Positions 33,716 through 45,370 of a stretch of 64,000 nt of DNA are shown here, piece by piece. Position 1 is the stretch's first letter. Each line of letters starts with the position of its first letter. The DNA is from Gnetum montanum (lineage: Eukaryota > Streptophyta > Gnetopsida > Gnetales > Gnetaceae): assembly GCA_015680685.1 (NCBI GenBank), contig MNCI01022307.1, positions 1,107,511-1,171,510 of the forward strand, given 5' to 3'. A program made the translations under genes and the position numbers. The notes under the pieces were generated by a model. That model saw nothing but the letters and a program-made list of their open reading frames with translations. It did no database searches and was not told the DNA's origin.

Positions 33716-35577
33716 ATGGCACTCCTACAAGATTACAATAATGCCACACTTAGTGAGGAAGTTCATTGGAGAACCAACGAACTATATGACGATGAAGATT
33801 GGAGTACACAACCTGAAGTGGGGGTTTCTTATAAACATGAACGAAAGCAATGTCATCCCAACGCATGAAAGCATAACTTACCCGATGACCATGAGCCCCT
33901 ACTGGCCACTACAAGCTTAACTCAAATACAAGAGGCTGTTTGAATCTCACGTAGGCATCGTAAAGAGAGTCGTCTACCCAAGCTCGATTTAAATAACTTT
34001 CCCAATTTTTCAGGAGGCTATGACTTAGATCCACATCAACATTTACAAGCCTTCTACGATGCCTGTACATGGAACAACATTGATAATGGTTGGCAAAAAC
34101 TTAAACTCTTTCCCATGACACTCATTGGCCAAGCAAAAGTATGGTATAGATCATTAAAACCAAATTCAATACAATGTTGGTCAACGATGGTAGAAGTCTT
34201 TAACAAAAAATATCAAACCTATGCAAGAGTGTCANNNNNNNNNNNNNNNNNNNNNNNNNNNNNNNNNNNNNNNNNNNNNNNNNNNNNNNNNNNNNNNNNN
34301 NNNNNNNNNNNNNNNNNNNNNNNNNNNNNNNNNNNNNNNNNNNNNNNNNNNNNNNNNNNNNNNNNNNNNNNNNNNNNNNNNNNNNNNNNNNNNNNNNNNN
34401 NNNNNNNNACCAAAATCTCAACTTAACAAATGTCCATGATCATAAAAAGGAGAAATCAACCTATCACAAGGAGAAAGAACCATCTTTGCCGATACAACAA
34501 TCATTAGAAGAAGTCGAGGCAAAGATCAATAAGATGTTGGAATGGACGTATCAAAAGTGTGGAGAATTTATCAACATTATTGGAGATAGAGTTTTGACAA
34601 CCCAAGAAGTAGGACAAAACATTAGACAATCGGAAAGAAGGGATAAGAAAAATAAGAGCTTAACTGCCAATCATACATATGAATGTAACATATGCCTGTA
34701 CGATCACCCCAAGGGCTAATGCCCAATCTTGTCACATTTACATGAGCATTGGAGAAATACGTTACATCCAGAGTTCGTACAGAGATACTGTGTTCGATCA
34801 TAGTGGTAACAATCCCAGTCGTGGGGGAGACCACCACTAAACTAGAGACACCCTTCGTATCATCCGAAACCAAACGCTTATTTTGTTTAACATGTTGTTT
34901 CTCCAGCTGGGTCAACATACTCTATCTCACCACATTACTATTCTTCTCAATACTATCAACCCATGCCTTCAACACAACCACCACCTTGTGTACCATACAT
35001 TGCTCCTCAATTTCAACATTCTCATTTTTTCCCTCCTTCTACATCGCCACCAACTGTTCCTAAGGTGTCTGCACCACAGCAACAACCCACGAACATTACT
35101 TGCGCTACTACTTCCAACAGCAGTGAGAAACCTCAGCAACATCGAAAGCGTCCCTTCTTTAGAAATGACCCTAGGAAGGGACAACATAATTCCGAGGCCA
35201 CTGCATCCTCCCACTCAGCACAAGTCCAAACCTGTAGTGCACCCTTACCTTTGAACCCCACGCCTCATGTTACTTCATCAGGGCCACCAACTCACGCTCC
35301 AACAACAATACGGCCCAATGAACACACGAATAGAGAGCAACAACCCGATCCCTACATACCATCTTTCGGTTACAAACATCATAGTGGATCAACTCGTTAT
35401 CCGGGAACTACATCGTACAAATTACCCCACTATGCTTATTATAATCAAGTGTGTGAACCCCGATGGGGTAAGTATGACTGAGCCCCAATATTTCCAACAT
35501 GCAAGGATCCTTATCTTCCATTTATTAATCCTTGCCATCCTCAACTAATTAGTTATGGGGGATATCCCCCATTTTAA
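33716..35577 (+). pseudogene. gag of element II, broken
   Basis: Starts at ATG 33716 and ends at TAA 35575-35577. The N-terminal part ('HWRTNELYDDEDWSTQPEV') is followed by an in-frame TGA at 33866 that element III shares, then the gag domain ('FSGGYDLDPHQHLQAFYDAC', 'LIGQAKVWYRSLKPNS'). After the N gap come 'MLEWTYQKCGEFINIIGDRV', a zinc-knuckle-like CNICLYDH-x4-C, and a long Pro/Gln/Thr-rich tail. Besides the shared TGA there are several private stops, for example a TGA at 35479-35481 where element III has Trp. Gag would form the particle shell, so a broken gag implies that particles were supplied by another element. Confidence 0.85.
34235..34408. other. Assembly gap of 174 Ns
   Basis: A run of N inside the gag domain of element II. 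The equivalent region is present on the minus strand in element III (about 48437-48640), so the missing part should be gag sequence. The gap size may be an estimate. Confidence 0.95.
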
Positions 35578-36960
35578 TAACAAGCAGGATTAATAATCAC
35601 TTTTTATTTTCTTTAATTTTACAACTTTTTGTTTTCCAATTTTTCATTTTTCAATTTCTTGTTTTATCTTTTTACCTTTTTGTCTTTTTGTCCTTTTACA
35701 TTTTTTATAAGTAATCTCATCTATGAATAAAACACATGTGGATCGCTGGTTGAGGTGTGTTCTATGTTATCAAGTCTTGGACAATCAATTATTTGGACAG
35801 TGAGCCCATTACACCCACTCATCCATTCTACAAATAAGAGGATCTGTTCAAGGGTACAGTGATATTCTTGACATTTTTAAAACTTAAAATTAATTTTGTG
35901 TTCATTGTACCCAAAATGAAGAAGGATGGAGCAAGAGGGAATGATTAGGGTGTGACATCAAGGGGACTTGCGGATTCTCTTTGATGACGTCTATGGGTGT
36001 TATCATGCAACATGGTCGTACTAAGATCCTTGTAAATCTAATGAAAAATGGGAGTAAGAGTAATCAAAAGGGCGCTCAAAAATCCAATGCTGTTCTAGGG
36101 GGTCCCACTAGAAAGACATGCACCCATGCCTAAAGTTTGGCAGCTTCTCTGGATTCAGCAATTGAAAAAAAAAGGAAAAAGAAAGAAAAAGAAAAAGGAA
36201 GTGCCACAAAACAAAAATCACTCCTCCCTTGAATAAAACGCCAAGTTATCGTATGCCTTGTTGTTATGGTACTCTCATAGTTGCTCATCATGGGATGAAA
36301 TAATGCGATGTCATTGATTAGAGGAATGGACTTGGTCCTGATCTTGGAACGATAGGTTAATGACACCTTAATCATGCTTACACATAGGATTCACTGTGCC
36401 CTGGGTCAGTTACCTCATGTCCCAATCTCTACGATCCCTTCTATACTTCGTCTCATCTTACTGTTCGTGTAATTGTAGCTCGTGTCACGTGTAACATAGA
36501 ATTCTTACCTCGTTCCGGTGATATTTACATGTGTGTGTTTTGTGGAATCAGTGCGAATTACATTTAACCCTTCTAATGCCCACAGACACTTTAACTGTGG
36601 TTACACAAGGGCATTATAGGTTGGAACCTACTTTGGGGAGGACCCACTTGTGTAATCTTTTGTAACCTTCACTTATGACACAATTCACACCCACCATCTC
36701 TTACCCTCAGCATAATTTTCAAATGATTTTCTTTCCATACTATTATCCCTCCAAAATTATTTTTCCTATGTACCATCACATAGCCTTTTTCTCTACCACC
36801 CAAGGTCCTTATTGATAAAACCCACATATCATTATTCATGCCTTCCAAACCATCTAATTACCCTAGAACCCTTTAACACTAGCCACGTGTCCTGGATTTC
36901 CACTTTAAATCCCAGAAAAACCTTCAAAATTCAGTATTTTATTATGGTGCCCAATGTCAC
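35578..36960 (+). other. Noncoding spacer of element II
   Basis: AT-rich sequence between gag and the internal promoter-like block. It includes an A/G-rich run (about 36166-36200) and the family block 'ggaggacccacttgtgtaat' (about 36637). It aligns with element III at about 46100-47150 on the minus strand. It takes the place of pol; no pol remnant is seen. Confidence 0.65.
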
Positions 36961-36969
36961 TAGGGTCAT

Positions 36970-37012
36970 GATATCGCGTACGCGATATCGTGTCCCTCCA
37001 ACCCTATAAATA
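36970..37012 (+). promoter_or_regulatory. Internal perfect 20-bp palindrome with TATA box, element II
   Basis: GATATCGCGTACGCGATATC at 36970-36989 is a perfect palindrome, the same motif as in the U3 of elements II and III. A TATA box (CTATAAATA, 37004-37012) follows 14 bp later, closer than in the LTR. It lies about 430 bp before the extra ORF and is not part of an LTR copy, because the flanks differ. It probably acts as an internal promoter for that ORF, which is inference. Confidence 0.6.
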
Positions 37013-37429
37013 AGTGACCCCCATACAATACTTAGCATCATTTCTTGCCATTCACGCGGGGGATTTTTTCAAATTTTTCTCTACGACTTACGAGTGTGAC
37101 ACCTTTGCTTTTCAACCTCGATCTCGCTTGCTGGTACTCCGATTTTAATTCCGTCTAAACCTGCTTGAACCGGGAGTGTTTAGCTTAGACGTGGGGGAGG
37201 GACAAGGACACCTACCAAATAGCTTCTAACTTTTTTGGAATTTATCATCGCCCAAAGGACATCATTAAGGGTAATTAGTTGTAATTAAGAATGAAATGTG
37301 CCAAAAAAATCATTTAATCCTTTAGGTACATCAAGAGATTAAAATTGGAAAACCACCTAAGTGGAATGGACTCATTATTACAAGTTTTTAGGCAATATCA
37401 CACGAAGATAAACAAATCAATTAATTAAG

Positions 37430-39454
37430 GCAAGTAGTAAGGTATAACTTAATGATGTCCTTATCAGAAAGCTTTGCCAACATGCTGGTATCAAGGGGTA
37501 CACTAATGATGTCCTCCAAAAAGCCCAAAATGCTTCATATGCAGAATTGTTAAAGCCACCAACCGGAAGGAAAATTACTAGTGAGACGCTGGGACCAGAA
37601 GAAGAAGAAGAACAAACAGTTGGACCAACTACAACTCAACTTGCAGGACGCAACCAACCTCCAAGTACAGGACCCAGCCAACAATATGAAGCAAGGCCTA
37701 GCACAAGCCAGGATCAGCTGCTGTTGCCACAAGACTACAGATCGTCGATGAGCCATCTTAAGGTCATTGCTGAGATGGTCAATTGGGGGAGTCATGATGA
37801 CGCAAATCTCTTCCACGTCATTGACAATGCCATTCAGCCCACTGTTTCTTTGGATCGCACAAGGAGGAAGTATCTATTCATATAGGAGGAGGGAGAAGTG
37901 TTTGGTCACAACAGATCTCGGGAAACGCAGCATCTTTCCAAGTGCAATTAGAAACTGGTGAAGGGGCCACTGTGGTGGTCATGCAACACTAGGATGCCAC
38001 GAGAATCACAGATGTGGTCATAGACCACATCAAAGAATCATTCAATGTACCTGTTGTACCACCAGTAGATCTCACAGGAGCACGGGATGCTCAAACTTTG
38101 GCCGGAACCTCAATGACTCCTGCGAAACATGAGGATGCACTTGATCGATTGCTTCAAATAGGACAAGTAATGATGTCCCTGTTTAACATCCCTCAGGATG
38201 TTATGGCAATTCAGTCGAACCTCATTTCCACGAAGGGGAAGCTAGTCTTAACAGAAGTAAGGGTCGAGCATGTTGAAGTAGAAATGCAGAAATTACAAGA
38301 GCAGCTCGTGGCCCTACAAGCAGCACAGTGGGACCCTCTGTAGTTTGTTCCTGTAGACCAGCTAGATAATTTCAGAACTGAGCAACTAACCAAGCTAATC
38401 ATGGAGAATAAAAAGGTGGCTGATGAAAAAGAGAAGGTTGTTTGGGATGCCTCTATAGCATAGGCGCAAACTCATGCACATCTCAAAGCACTCAATGCCT
38501 TACAGGAAGAAAATAAACAGCTCGTTGCCGACAACCTTCGGTTGACCATTGTGGAAAAGCAAAAGAATGTTCTCGAGGAACACTTTCATCAATTGCGAGA
38601 ACAATTCATCATGGTCAACCAAGACATAAGTCATTTAGCCAAGGAGAATAGAACCCTCTCAATGGAGGAGGTACGCACAATTTGTTAAAAGATAGCTATT
38701 GAAATAAGCACGTGGCAAAATGAGGCTAAACGACATGAAACGCTAAAGGAGCACTTTTGAGATCAAGTGGGGATGTACAAACAGATCCTTGAGAAGGAGA
38801 TCCATATGGCCAAGGCCCACATAAATGCTATCAATGCTCAACACACTAACTGGCGGCCCATATTAGACACATATATATGCCTTTGCCCACCAAGCTTAAG
38901 TTAAGAACCGGGACCTGCAGATTCAGGATCTAACAGAATACATGGAGTTGGCAAACATAAGGTATGCCAACCTTGCCATGTTAACAACAAGGCACCCGAG
39001 GATAGAGCTCGAGCAGCAGGTAGCAACCACCTATGTTAAATACGAAGTAGAATTTGCAGAATGTAAAAAGTTGTTGGAAAAACTAGAGGTCGCAAATTCT
39101 AAACTTGAGGTGGTGAAAGCAAGCTACCAAGGCCAAAAAGGTGTCACAGTAGATTTGGATCGATGGCTCGCGGATTTCCAAGAATACAAAGATAAAGCTA
39201 GAGCCTACGAAGAAGAACGTTAGGTGTTTGCGACTTGGTATGTCAAGGCTAATCAAATGTTTCCGCAACTACCCTATCCATGGAAAGTGCTGACTCCATC
39301 AAACATCGGAACATTAGCATGGATGGCACAAGACCCTCAGACCGAAGAGGAGAAGCTCCAAGCCATACTTCAGCATCATCAAGTCTCAAATCCTGGAGCA
39401 CAAGACAAAGGAAAAGCACTAATGGAGGAGCCACCACCACCAGGAACCACATGA
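37430..39454 (+). pseudogene. Coiled-coil ORF in env position, element II
   Basis: About 2 kb of coding-like sequence with several breaks, ending at TGA 39452-39454. The first part reads 'KLCQHAGIKGYTNDVLQKA' and is then Pro/Gln/Thr-rich. The middle is strongly helical with heptad-like Leu/Glu/Lys/Gln patterns ('VEVEMQKLQEQLVALQAAQ', 'CKKLLEKLEVANSKLEVVK'), suggesting a coiled coil. The end has 'FPQLPYPWKVLTPSNIG' and a short proline tail. The same blocks occur in element I (about 13510-14089), and the C-terminal end occurs in element III. No signal peptide or membrane helix is seen, so a true envelope is not supported. Function unknown. Confidence 0.65.
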
Positions 39455-39610
39455 GTTCCACAAATTTTTGTAGTTGTAGCACATTCTTTGTGTTGTGTCT
39501 TTGTTTTGTTTTCATTTCACACTGCAGCATAATTCCATTTTCACCGTCCAATAATCCTAAACCTATCCACTATGTAATCACTGTAAGTCGCAGACAAGTT
39601 TTCACTCAGT

Positions 39611-39620
39611 CGTGGGGGTA
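39611..39620 (+). other. Polypurine tract of element II
   Basis: CGTGGGGGTA directly precedes the 3' LTR. Confidence 0.85.
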
Positions 39621-40459
39621 TGATGAATCATCATTTGGGCGACCGCGATATCGTGTACGCGATATCACAGCCCAACCCACAATATCGCATACGTGATACC
39701 ATGGCCTATCTCCTCATCTATAAATAAGAGGTAGATAGATGAGTTAGAAATCATTAGGAAGTAAGTCAGCTTAGAGATAGTTTTGATTTTAGTTTTCATT
39801 TTCTCTATCTCAACCCTTTTCCTCTCCGTGTATGCCCGTAGTGTGATGAATGTAATTGTACGGCATCCTTTATTTGAGTGTGACGTACTTGGACATGCAC
39901 ATGACCGGAAATAAAGATTGAGATTACTTCATCATTGCAACATTCACTTAGTTTAATTATTTACTTAATTGTTATTTACTACTTTCCTAGTTAATCTATC
40001 TCACCCTTAAACTCATGTTAAAACACAGAATGAGTATGACTTGATTACGAGCATTTAAGTGTGACTACTTGGTAACCCAGTAGCGTACCTAGGATCTGCG
40101 CTTGGTAATCCCAGTGGTAGTCATGCACAAAGTCCAATATGTGTACGGATAATCAAGGAATGGATGCTCATCGCACTTAGGCTAGTTTAGGTTCTCTCAC
40201 CTTTCTCTCTTAACTTAGATAATATTAATTTTCATTGCCTTCAGGAGTAGTGTTAGATTAGAAACCACATCATACACCTCACTCTGGACTAAACCATACG
40301 TGACAAAGCTAATACTAGTCCAGGTGGGAAGACAACGAACTGCGACCTAAGGCTAACCGTCTAGATACCATAACTAGTCTATCTGCGGAGTTCGACCAAA
40401 TCATGCATGTAACGCTCGTATTCGTATGGTTGAGTGTAGGGGTACCTCGCCACTCATCA
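39621..40459 (+). repeat. 3' LTR of element II (839 bp)
   Basis: Begins TGATGAATCATC and ends CTCATCA, followed by the duplication CATGA at 40460-40464. The palindrome array (about 39643-39700) is longer than in the 5' LTR and differs at many bases. The TATA box is CTATAAATA at 39718-39726. The rest is nearly identical to 32749-33573. Confidence 0.92.
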
Positions 40460-40464
40460 CATGA

Positions 40465-41863
40465 GGTAGTGGATGAGCTAACCTTGTTTGAGTGGCTACA
40501 CATAAGCTAGAACCTAGGTCTTATGACCTGAGAAATAAGCACCTTACCATCACTAAGCAATGGTCCCTAACAATGATTCTCGCTACCTTTCATTAAATTT
40601 GCATGACCTTATTTATAAACTCTTACTAGACTTAGAAATTAATAGCACATTAGCAACAAGAGAAGATCCAAATATAGTTAATGTAGTTAGCTTAGCTATA
40701 TATTTATAATATATATGTGTAATTTGGTCAAAATGAATAAAATGACAATTGGAAATTTTTCTTGTATAATAAGTTCTACCAAAGTATTATGTCGGTTGTA
40801 TAGGTTAAGGGTACACTGGTCAAACTTTAAGTTCTCATAACCCAAAGACTTAATAAAATACTATTTTTATTACCGAGTCATAAGCTTTAATAAATGAACA
40901 AAGTAAATAAGAAGCCTTTAAAAGTAATTTGTTTTAACACAATGTTACAAAGTTCAGCTTCTTGATTCCATTCACTACATTGCCTTTTACTAAATGGTAT
41001 TTAGAAAACATGAGCATGGTAGAGTTGGTTATGCACTTATTGTTAAAGTATCTCTAGTAGAAAGTTGCGAGTTCAATTTATAATTATGCATACAACTAGC
41101 GATTCATTGTTACTCATTATAACTAGCCATGCTTGTTTAGAGCCTTTGTATTACATATTGAAAAATAATAATGTAAATTTTGTTAATTACTTTCATAATC
41201 TATACATACATTTTAACTTGAGAACTAAGTTCACAAAGAAACAACATATTTAACACCTATTCATAAGATCATAAAATATTAAAGATGTAGAATAAACCTA
41301 GGCTCTTCAAACCTCCATGGATATTCAGCATAAAAAGGCATATCCCACAAACATAGTTTAAATTTATTTGAGCTTATGAACAATAAAGCATAATGGGAAA
41401 AGTAGAAACAAAACAAAAGCCACCATAAATGTAACATCTGTTTTTGAGTATTCTAAAATTCAGCCTATCTCCTATCTTTTATGAACTATTGGATATACAA
41501 ACAATGTACAGATCTACCTTCGACGAAAACTAAATCTATGATTGCATCCAGCAAAGGTACCAAGACCAATGGAGCAGTGCAAGCGTACAATTCATACAAT
41601 TTAAAAACTTCTTACATGAAAATTAAAGACAATCCCAAATATATAGCCAATCCCACAAAAATCAACTTAAGCATGAACTTAAAAGTTCACAAATTCAAAG
41701 TCAAAATGCAAGAGATTAGATTTGTTGAGTCCAATGAAAATTCTTGGATGACAAGACTACACAGCCAACATTGACAATGCAGGGGGATATTAAGTCAAAC
41801 TACAATTTTATGATACTTAAATATTGTCTTTAAAACAAGAGGAGATGATAAGGTAAGCTAACA
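40465..41863. other. Intergenic region between elements II and IV
   Basis: No gene is recognisable. The minus strand at about 40465-40570 ('cttagtgatggtaagg ... cctaggttctagc') and the plus strand at about 41012-41085 ('catggtagagttggttatgc ... gcgagttcaattt') have weak tRNA-like A and B boxes and may be old SINE remnants. The rest is AT-rich and uninformative. Confidence 0.35.
41859..41863. other. Target-site duplication TAACA, left copy
   Basis: TAACA before the left LTR of element IV is matched by TAACA at 54944-54948 after its right LTR. Confidence 0.8.
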
Positions 41864-42440
41864 TGTGAGAGAGGTCCCAGGATGGTGTGTTTTTCTCATC
41901 TCTCCTCATGGTTCAAGGCCCATGGAACACTTTGATGTGCCCTTGAGTGGCACTCAAGTGTTAGAAAATCCATCCTAGCTTGGTGGTACCAAGCAAGAAG
42001 CAAAACTCCCTCCTATTATATCCTCCTCTAAGTCCTCTCCATACTACCCTCACTAGGAGAACTACATGGCCCTAATTCTATGGTGGTTGCAGATATGTAG
42101 GTAGCCAGGATTAGATAGTTCTGGTGTGATGCCTTGTTGAACCTTGTACCAAATCATGACGGGTCTAGGGGTGAGGCACACCTTGTAGATACATCGTCAC
42201 CCCTTCCACCAATGATGCCTACAAGGTTGATTGTGTACTTGTTTGCTAAGTCCTTGTTCAAGGTTTAGAGGTTCTCCTTGAGGTGTATTCTCTCTTGTTA
42301 AGAAGTTGTTGTGTCACTCACTCCCTTCCAAGGGTTACTTGTTGGTTTAGAGGTGTATTCCCTTGGTCTTCCACCCCAGATCCACTAGATATAAGGGAAT
42401 TCCATGGGGTGTCGGATAATGTCGAGGCAACATTATTACA
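41864..42440 (+). repeat. Left (5') LTR of element IV
   Basis: Begins TGTGAGAGAGGTCC and ends ATTATTACA, aligning with 54373-54943 ('ggaacactttgatgtgccc', 'tagatacatcgtcacccctt', 'aagggaattccatggggtgtc'). Confidence 0.85.
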
Positions 42441-42442
42441 GA

Positions 42443-42456
42443 TGGTATCAAAGAGC
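42443..42456 (+). other. Primer-binding site of element IV, tRNA-iMet-like
   Basis: TGGTATCAAAGAGC, two bases after the LTR, differs only slightly from the common TGGTATCAGAGC. Confidence 0.75.
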
Positions 42457-43459
42457 ATTTTTGTATCGTTTTGTGATAAGCATGTTACTCTCCCACGATG
42501 TTATACCTTCAAGGCTTCTTATTTATGGTTCTTTCGAATATGTATTTTTAGTGATATAGGATCATATCCTTGTGTATTTTTTGAAGAGTTTCCTTATGGT
42601 AAGACTCTTAAGCTTTTCATTATGGATTTAGGGTTTAGGTGTTAGCAACCCATGTATGTTGTTCTCACTAGAGGATGTATACAATTGCGTTGTGATGTTG
42701 TCCTCCACTAATTTACTTATGGTTGGATTGGTTGTAGTTTTACTTCAATATGGTTGAGGAGAGTTCTAATGGCAACTTATAAATTGTTGCTTGAGGAGCT
42801 CTTATCTCTAGTCTCTAGTGATTCATTTGGGATGAATTGGACTTAGTGTCCACTTCAGTCTCCATCTAGATGACATGTATTGATATGGCATTGATTGGAT
42901 TGTGTAGGGTGTAGTATCATTGCACCCCCACTTACCTTGGATATAGTGAGTGTGGGAATTAGAAATTGGGACATGTTGGTTTCCAAGTACCTCAAGATGA
43001 AGGGCCTTTAGACATGTGCTCTTAGTGAGCCTTGTTCTAGGTGGATCAAGACCATCACCAGTAGACTTCATACACTCATGTTTGCGATTGTATGTTTTTC
43101 TAGTTTTGTAGGTATGTCTTTCTTTGGTTGCATTTCAAGTCTTACATGTGTGTCCCTCTTGTTGTTTCTATCTTTCATTAACATCAGGCTTTGTGCTCTA
43201 TGTTGGGTGATGACTTGTTATTGGAAATTATCAAGGATACATTTTGAGGCCATGTGTGTCATCCCAAGACCAAATTGTTGTGGTCCTTGTTTTGATAACC
43301 TCTTATGATTTGGGTATTGTTGCCCTTGTTGTAGACCTTTCAGGTGTTGCATTTTCTCATTTGAGTTGGTTGTGTTGCCCTAGGTTTTATGGCATCACTT
43401 CCTTGGTTGATGACATTTCTTAAAGCATTTTGATTTGAAGACTTTCTGGGGTAGGTCAT
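42457..43459 (+). other. Interior of element IV, left of the nested insertion
   Basis: About 1 kb with short ORFs only and no recognised retrotransposon domain. It ends at the duplication GTCAT (43455-43459) of element III. Confidence 0.5.
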
Positions 43460-44339
43460 TGATGAGTGGTGAGGTATCTCTACACTCAACCATACGAATA
43501 CGAGCGTTACACGCGTGATCCGGTCGAACTCCGCAGACGGACTAGTTGTGGCATCTAGACAGTTAACCTTAGGTCGCAGTTCGCTGTCTTCCCACCTAGA
43601 CTAGTATTAACTTTGTCACGTATGATTTAGTCCAGAGTGAGGTGTATGATGTGTTTCTAACCTAATGCTACTCCTAAAGGCAATGGAAGGTAATATTGTC
43701 TAAGCTAAGAGAGAAAGGGCGAGAGAGAGAATCTAAGCTAGCCTAAGTGCGATGAGCATCTGTTCCTTGATCATCCGTACACATCTTGGACTTTGTACAC
43801 AACTACTACTGGGATTACCAAGCGTAGATCCTAGGTACACTACTGGGTTACCAAGTGGTCACGCTTAAATGCTTGTAATCAAGTCGTACTCATTCCACGT
43901 TTAACAGGAGTTTAAAGGTGAGAAGATATTAACTAGGAAAGAAGTAAATAACAATTAATTAAATGATTAAGCTAAGTGAATGCTACAATGATGAAGTAAT
44001 CTCTATCTTTATTTCTGGTCATGTGTGTGTCCAAGTACGTCACACTCGAATAAAGATGTTGTACAATTACAATCACCACACTGCAGGCATACACTAGGAG
44101 GAAAAGCGTTGAGAGAAAGAATTACTAAAAACTAACAGTTAAACTAAGAATTGACAAAAAGCTGCCCATCAGATCTATCTACCTCTTATTTATAGATGAG
44201 GAGACAGGCTACGATATTGTGTATGCAATATCATGGCTAGGCTGTGATATCGCGTACGTGATATCGTGTACGCGATATCACATCGACTGTGATATCGTGG
44301 ATGCGATATCGTGGCTGTTAGCAAATTCATGACTCATCA
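43460..44339 (-). repeat. 3' LTR of element III (880 bp)
   Basis: On the plus strand it begins TGATGAGTGG and ends GACTCATCA, followed by the complemented purine tract TATCCCCACGAC. The TATA box (TATTTATAG as seen on plus) is at about 44187-44195. At least four GATATCGYRYRCGATATC-type palindromes lie at 44209-44320, more than in the partner LTR. Confidence 0.92.
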
Positions 44340-44522
44340 TATCCCCACGACTAAATGAAAACTCATCCTTGAGTTAAAGTGAGAACAAGCTCCATTGATT
44401 ACATAGTGAATAGGTATGGGATTATCGATTGGCTAGAATGGATTCATGCCGTAGTGTGGAGTCAGAACAAAATTGAGACACAACACAAAAGAAAATCCTA
44501 TGATTACAAAATTGGATAGAAC

Positions 44523-45370
44523 TCATGTAGTTCCTGGTGGCAGTGGCTCCTCCATGGGTGTCTTTCCCTTTTCTTGAGCTCCAAGTCTTGGAATTTGATG
44601 GCATCAAAGTATGGCCTAGAGTTTCTCCTCTTGCAAGGCCTTAAGTGCCTTGGCATACGCGTAAGTTTACGCTTGTGCCATAGAGGCACCCCAGTCAACC
44701 TTCTCTTTTTCTTCCACCATCCTTTTATTCTCTGTCAATAGTTTATTAAGTTACTTAGTTCTGAAAGTGTTCAACTAGTTCTGAGAAATCTTTGGCCCTA
44801 TATTCAGAAGGTTTAATACTTTCGAAATGACTTGAACAATGAAATCCATAGTCACACCATAATTGTTAACCGTGGTGCCTTCTTCTTTATTGTGCCAAAA
44901 TTGGTACGTTTCCCCTAAGTGCCAAGCACCACTTTCAGAGAGGATAGGCCATAATGGGGATCCTTTGAGGTGATCCCTAACGACCTCTGGAGAAAATTTT
45001 GCGAAAGGTCCAAAGTTTAATTCCATGATCACTATAGTGAATATGGACCTTTCATGGATGGTCTGAACATAATCCTAGATCAGCATGAGATATTGTCCCT
45101 GGTCAAACGTTGCAGCAACTCCTCCTTTCGCCTACCTTGATTGTACAATAGCAGGTTCTTCTTAGTGGATACTAAATGATTGTTCCTCCTACTCTGCATG
45201 TTGTTCGGCAAGAACTTATCCTTCACCTCTCCTAGGTTGTTTGATCACACCTTAAGCAGGACCTTCTTGTTGTCCGTGTTTCAAGCCCATCTACAATCAC
45301 ACGGGGCCAATCGTTAGTAAGGTTGTTACCAAAGTTAGGTTATACCTTATTGCTTGCCTTAATAGATTTA
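44523..45370 (-). pseudogene. Remnant of the env-position ORF, element III
   Basis: Read on the minus strand, about 44770-45032 contains 'GAWHLGETYQFWHNKEEGTT', which parallels 'MGETYLFLN' in element I. The end reads like 'PWRSHCHQELHE' in one frame, and in another matches the proline-rich C terminus of element II before its TGA. The coiled-coil middle part of element II is missing. The 5' limit is approximate and stops are present. Confidence 0.5.

Larger units (their letters stand above)
32749..40459 (+). mobile_element. Element II: complete gag-only (TR-GAG-like) Athila-related retrotransposon
   Basis: A 7.7-kb element with LTRs of 825 and 839 bp, a tRNA-Asp-like primer site, a purine tract and the 5-bp duplication CATGA. 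Inside are a gag gene, a 1.9-kb noncoding spacer, a promoter-like block and a coiled-coil ORF. There is no protease, RT, RNase H or integrase text in any frame, so it must have been moved in trans. The LTR structure, primer site, gag and extra ORF are shared with the pol-bearing element I, a likely relative of the helper. A gap of 174 Ns lies inside gag. Confidence 0.9.

Noticed and set aside
34115-34439. ORFs running through the N block
   Set aside because: They are artefacts of translating Ns; only the flanking gag residues are real.
37430-39454. A true envelope gene in element II
   Set aside because: The position fits, but no signal peptide, membrane helix or fusion-like segment is visible; the text is a soluble coiled coil.
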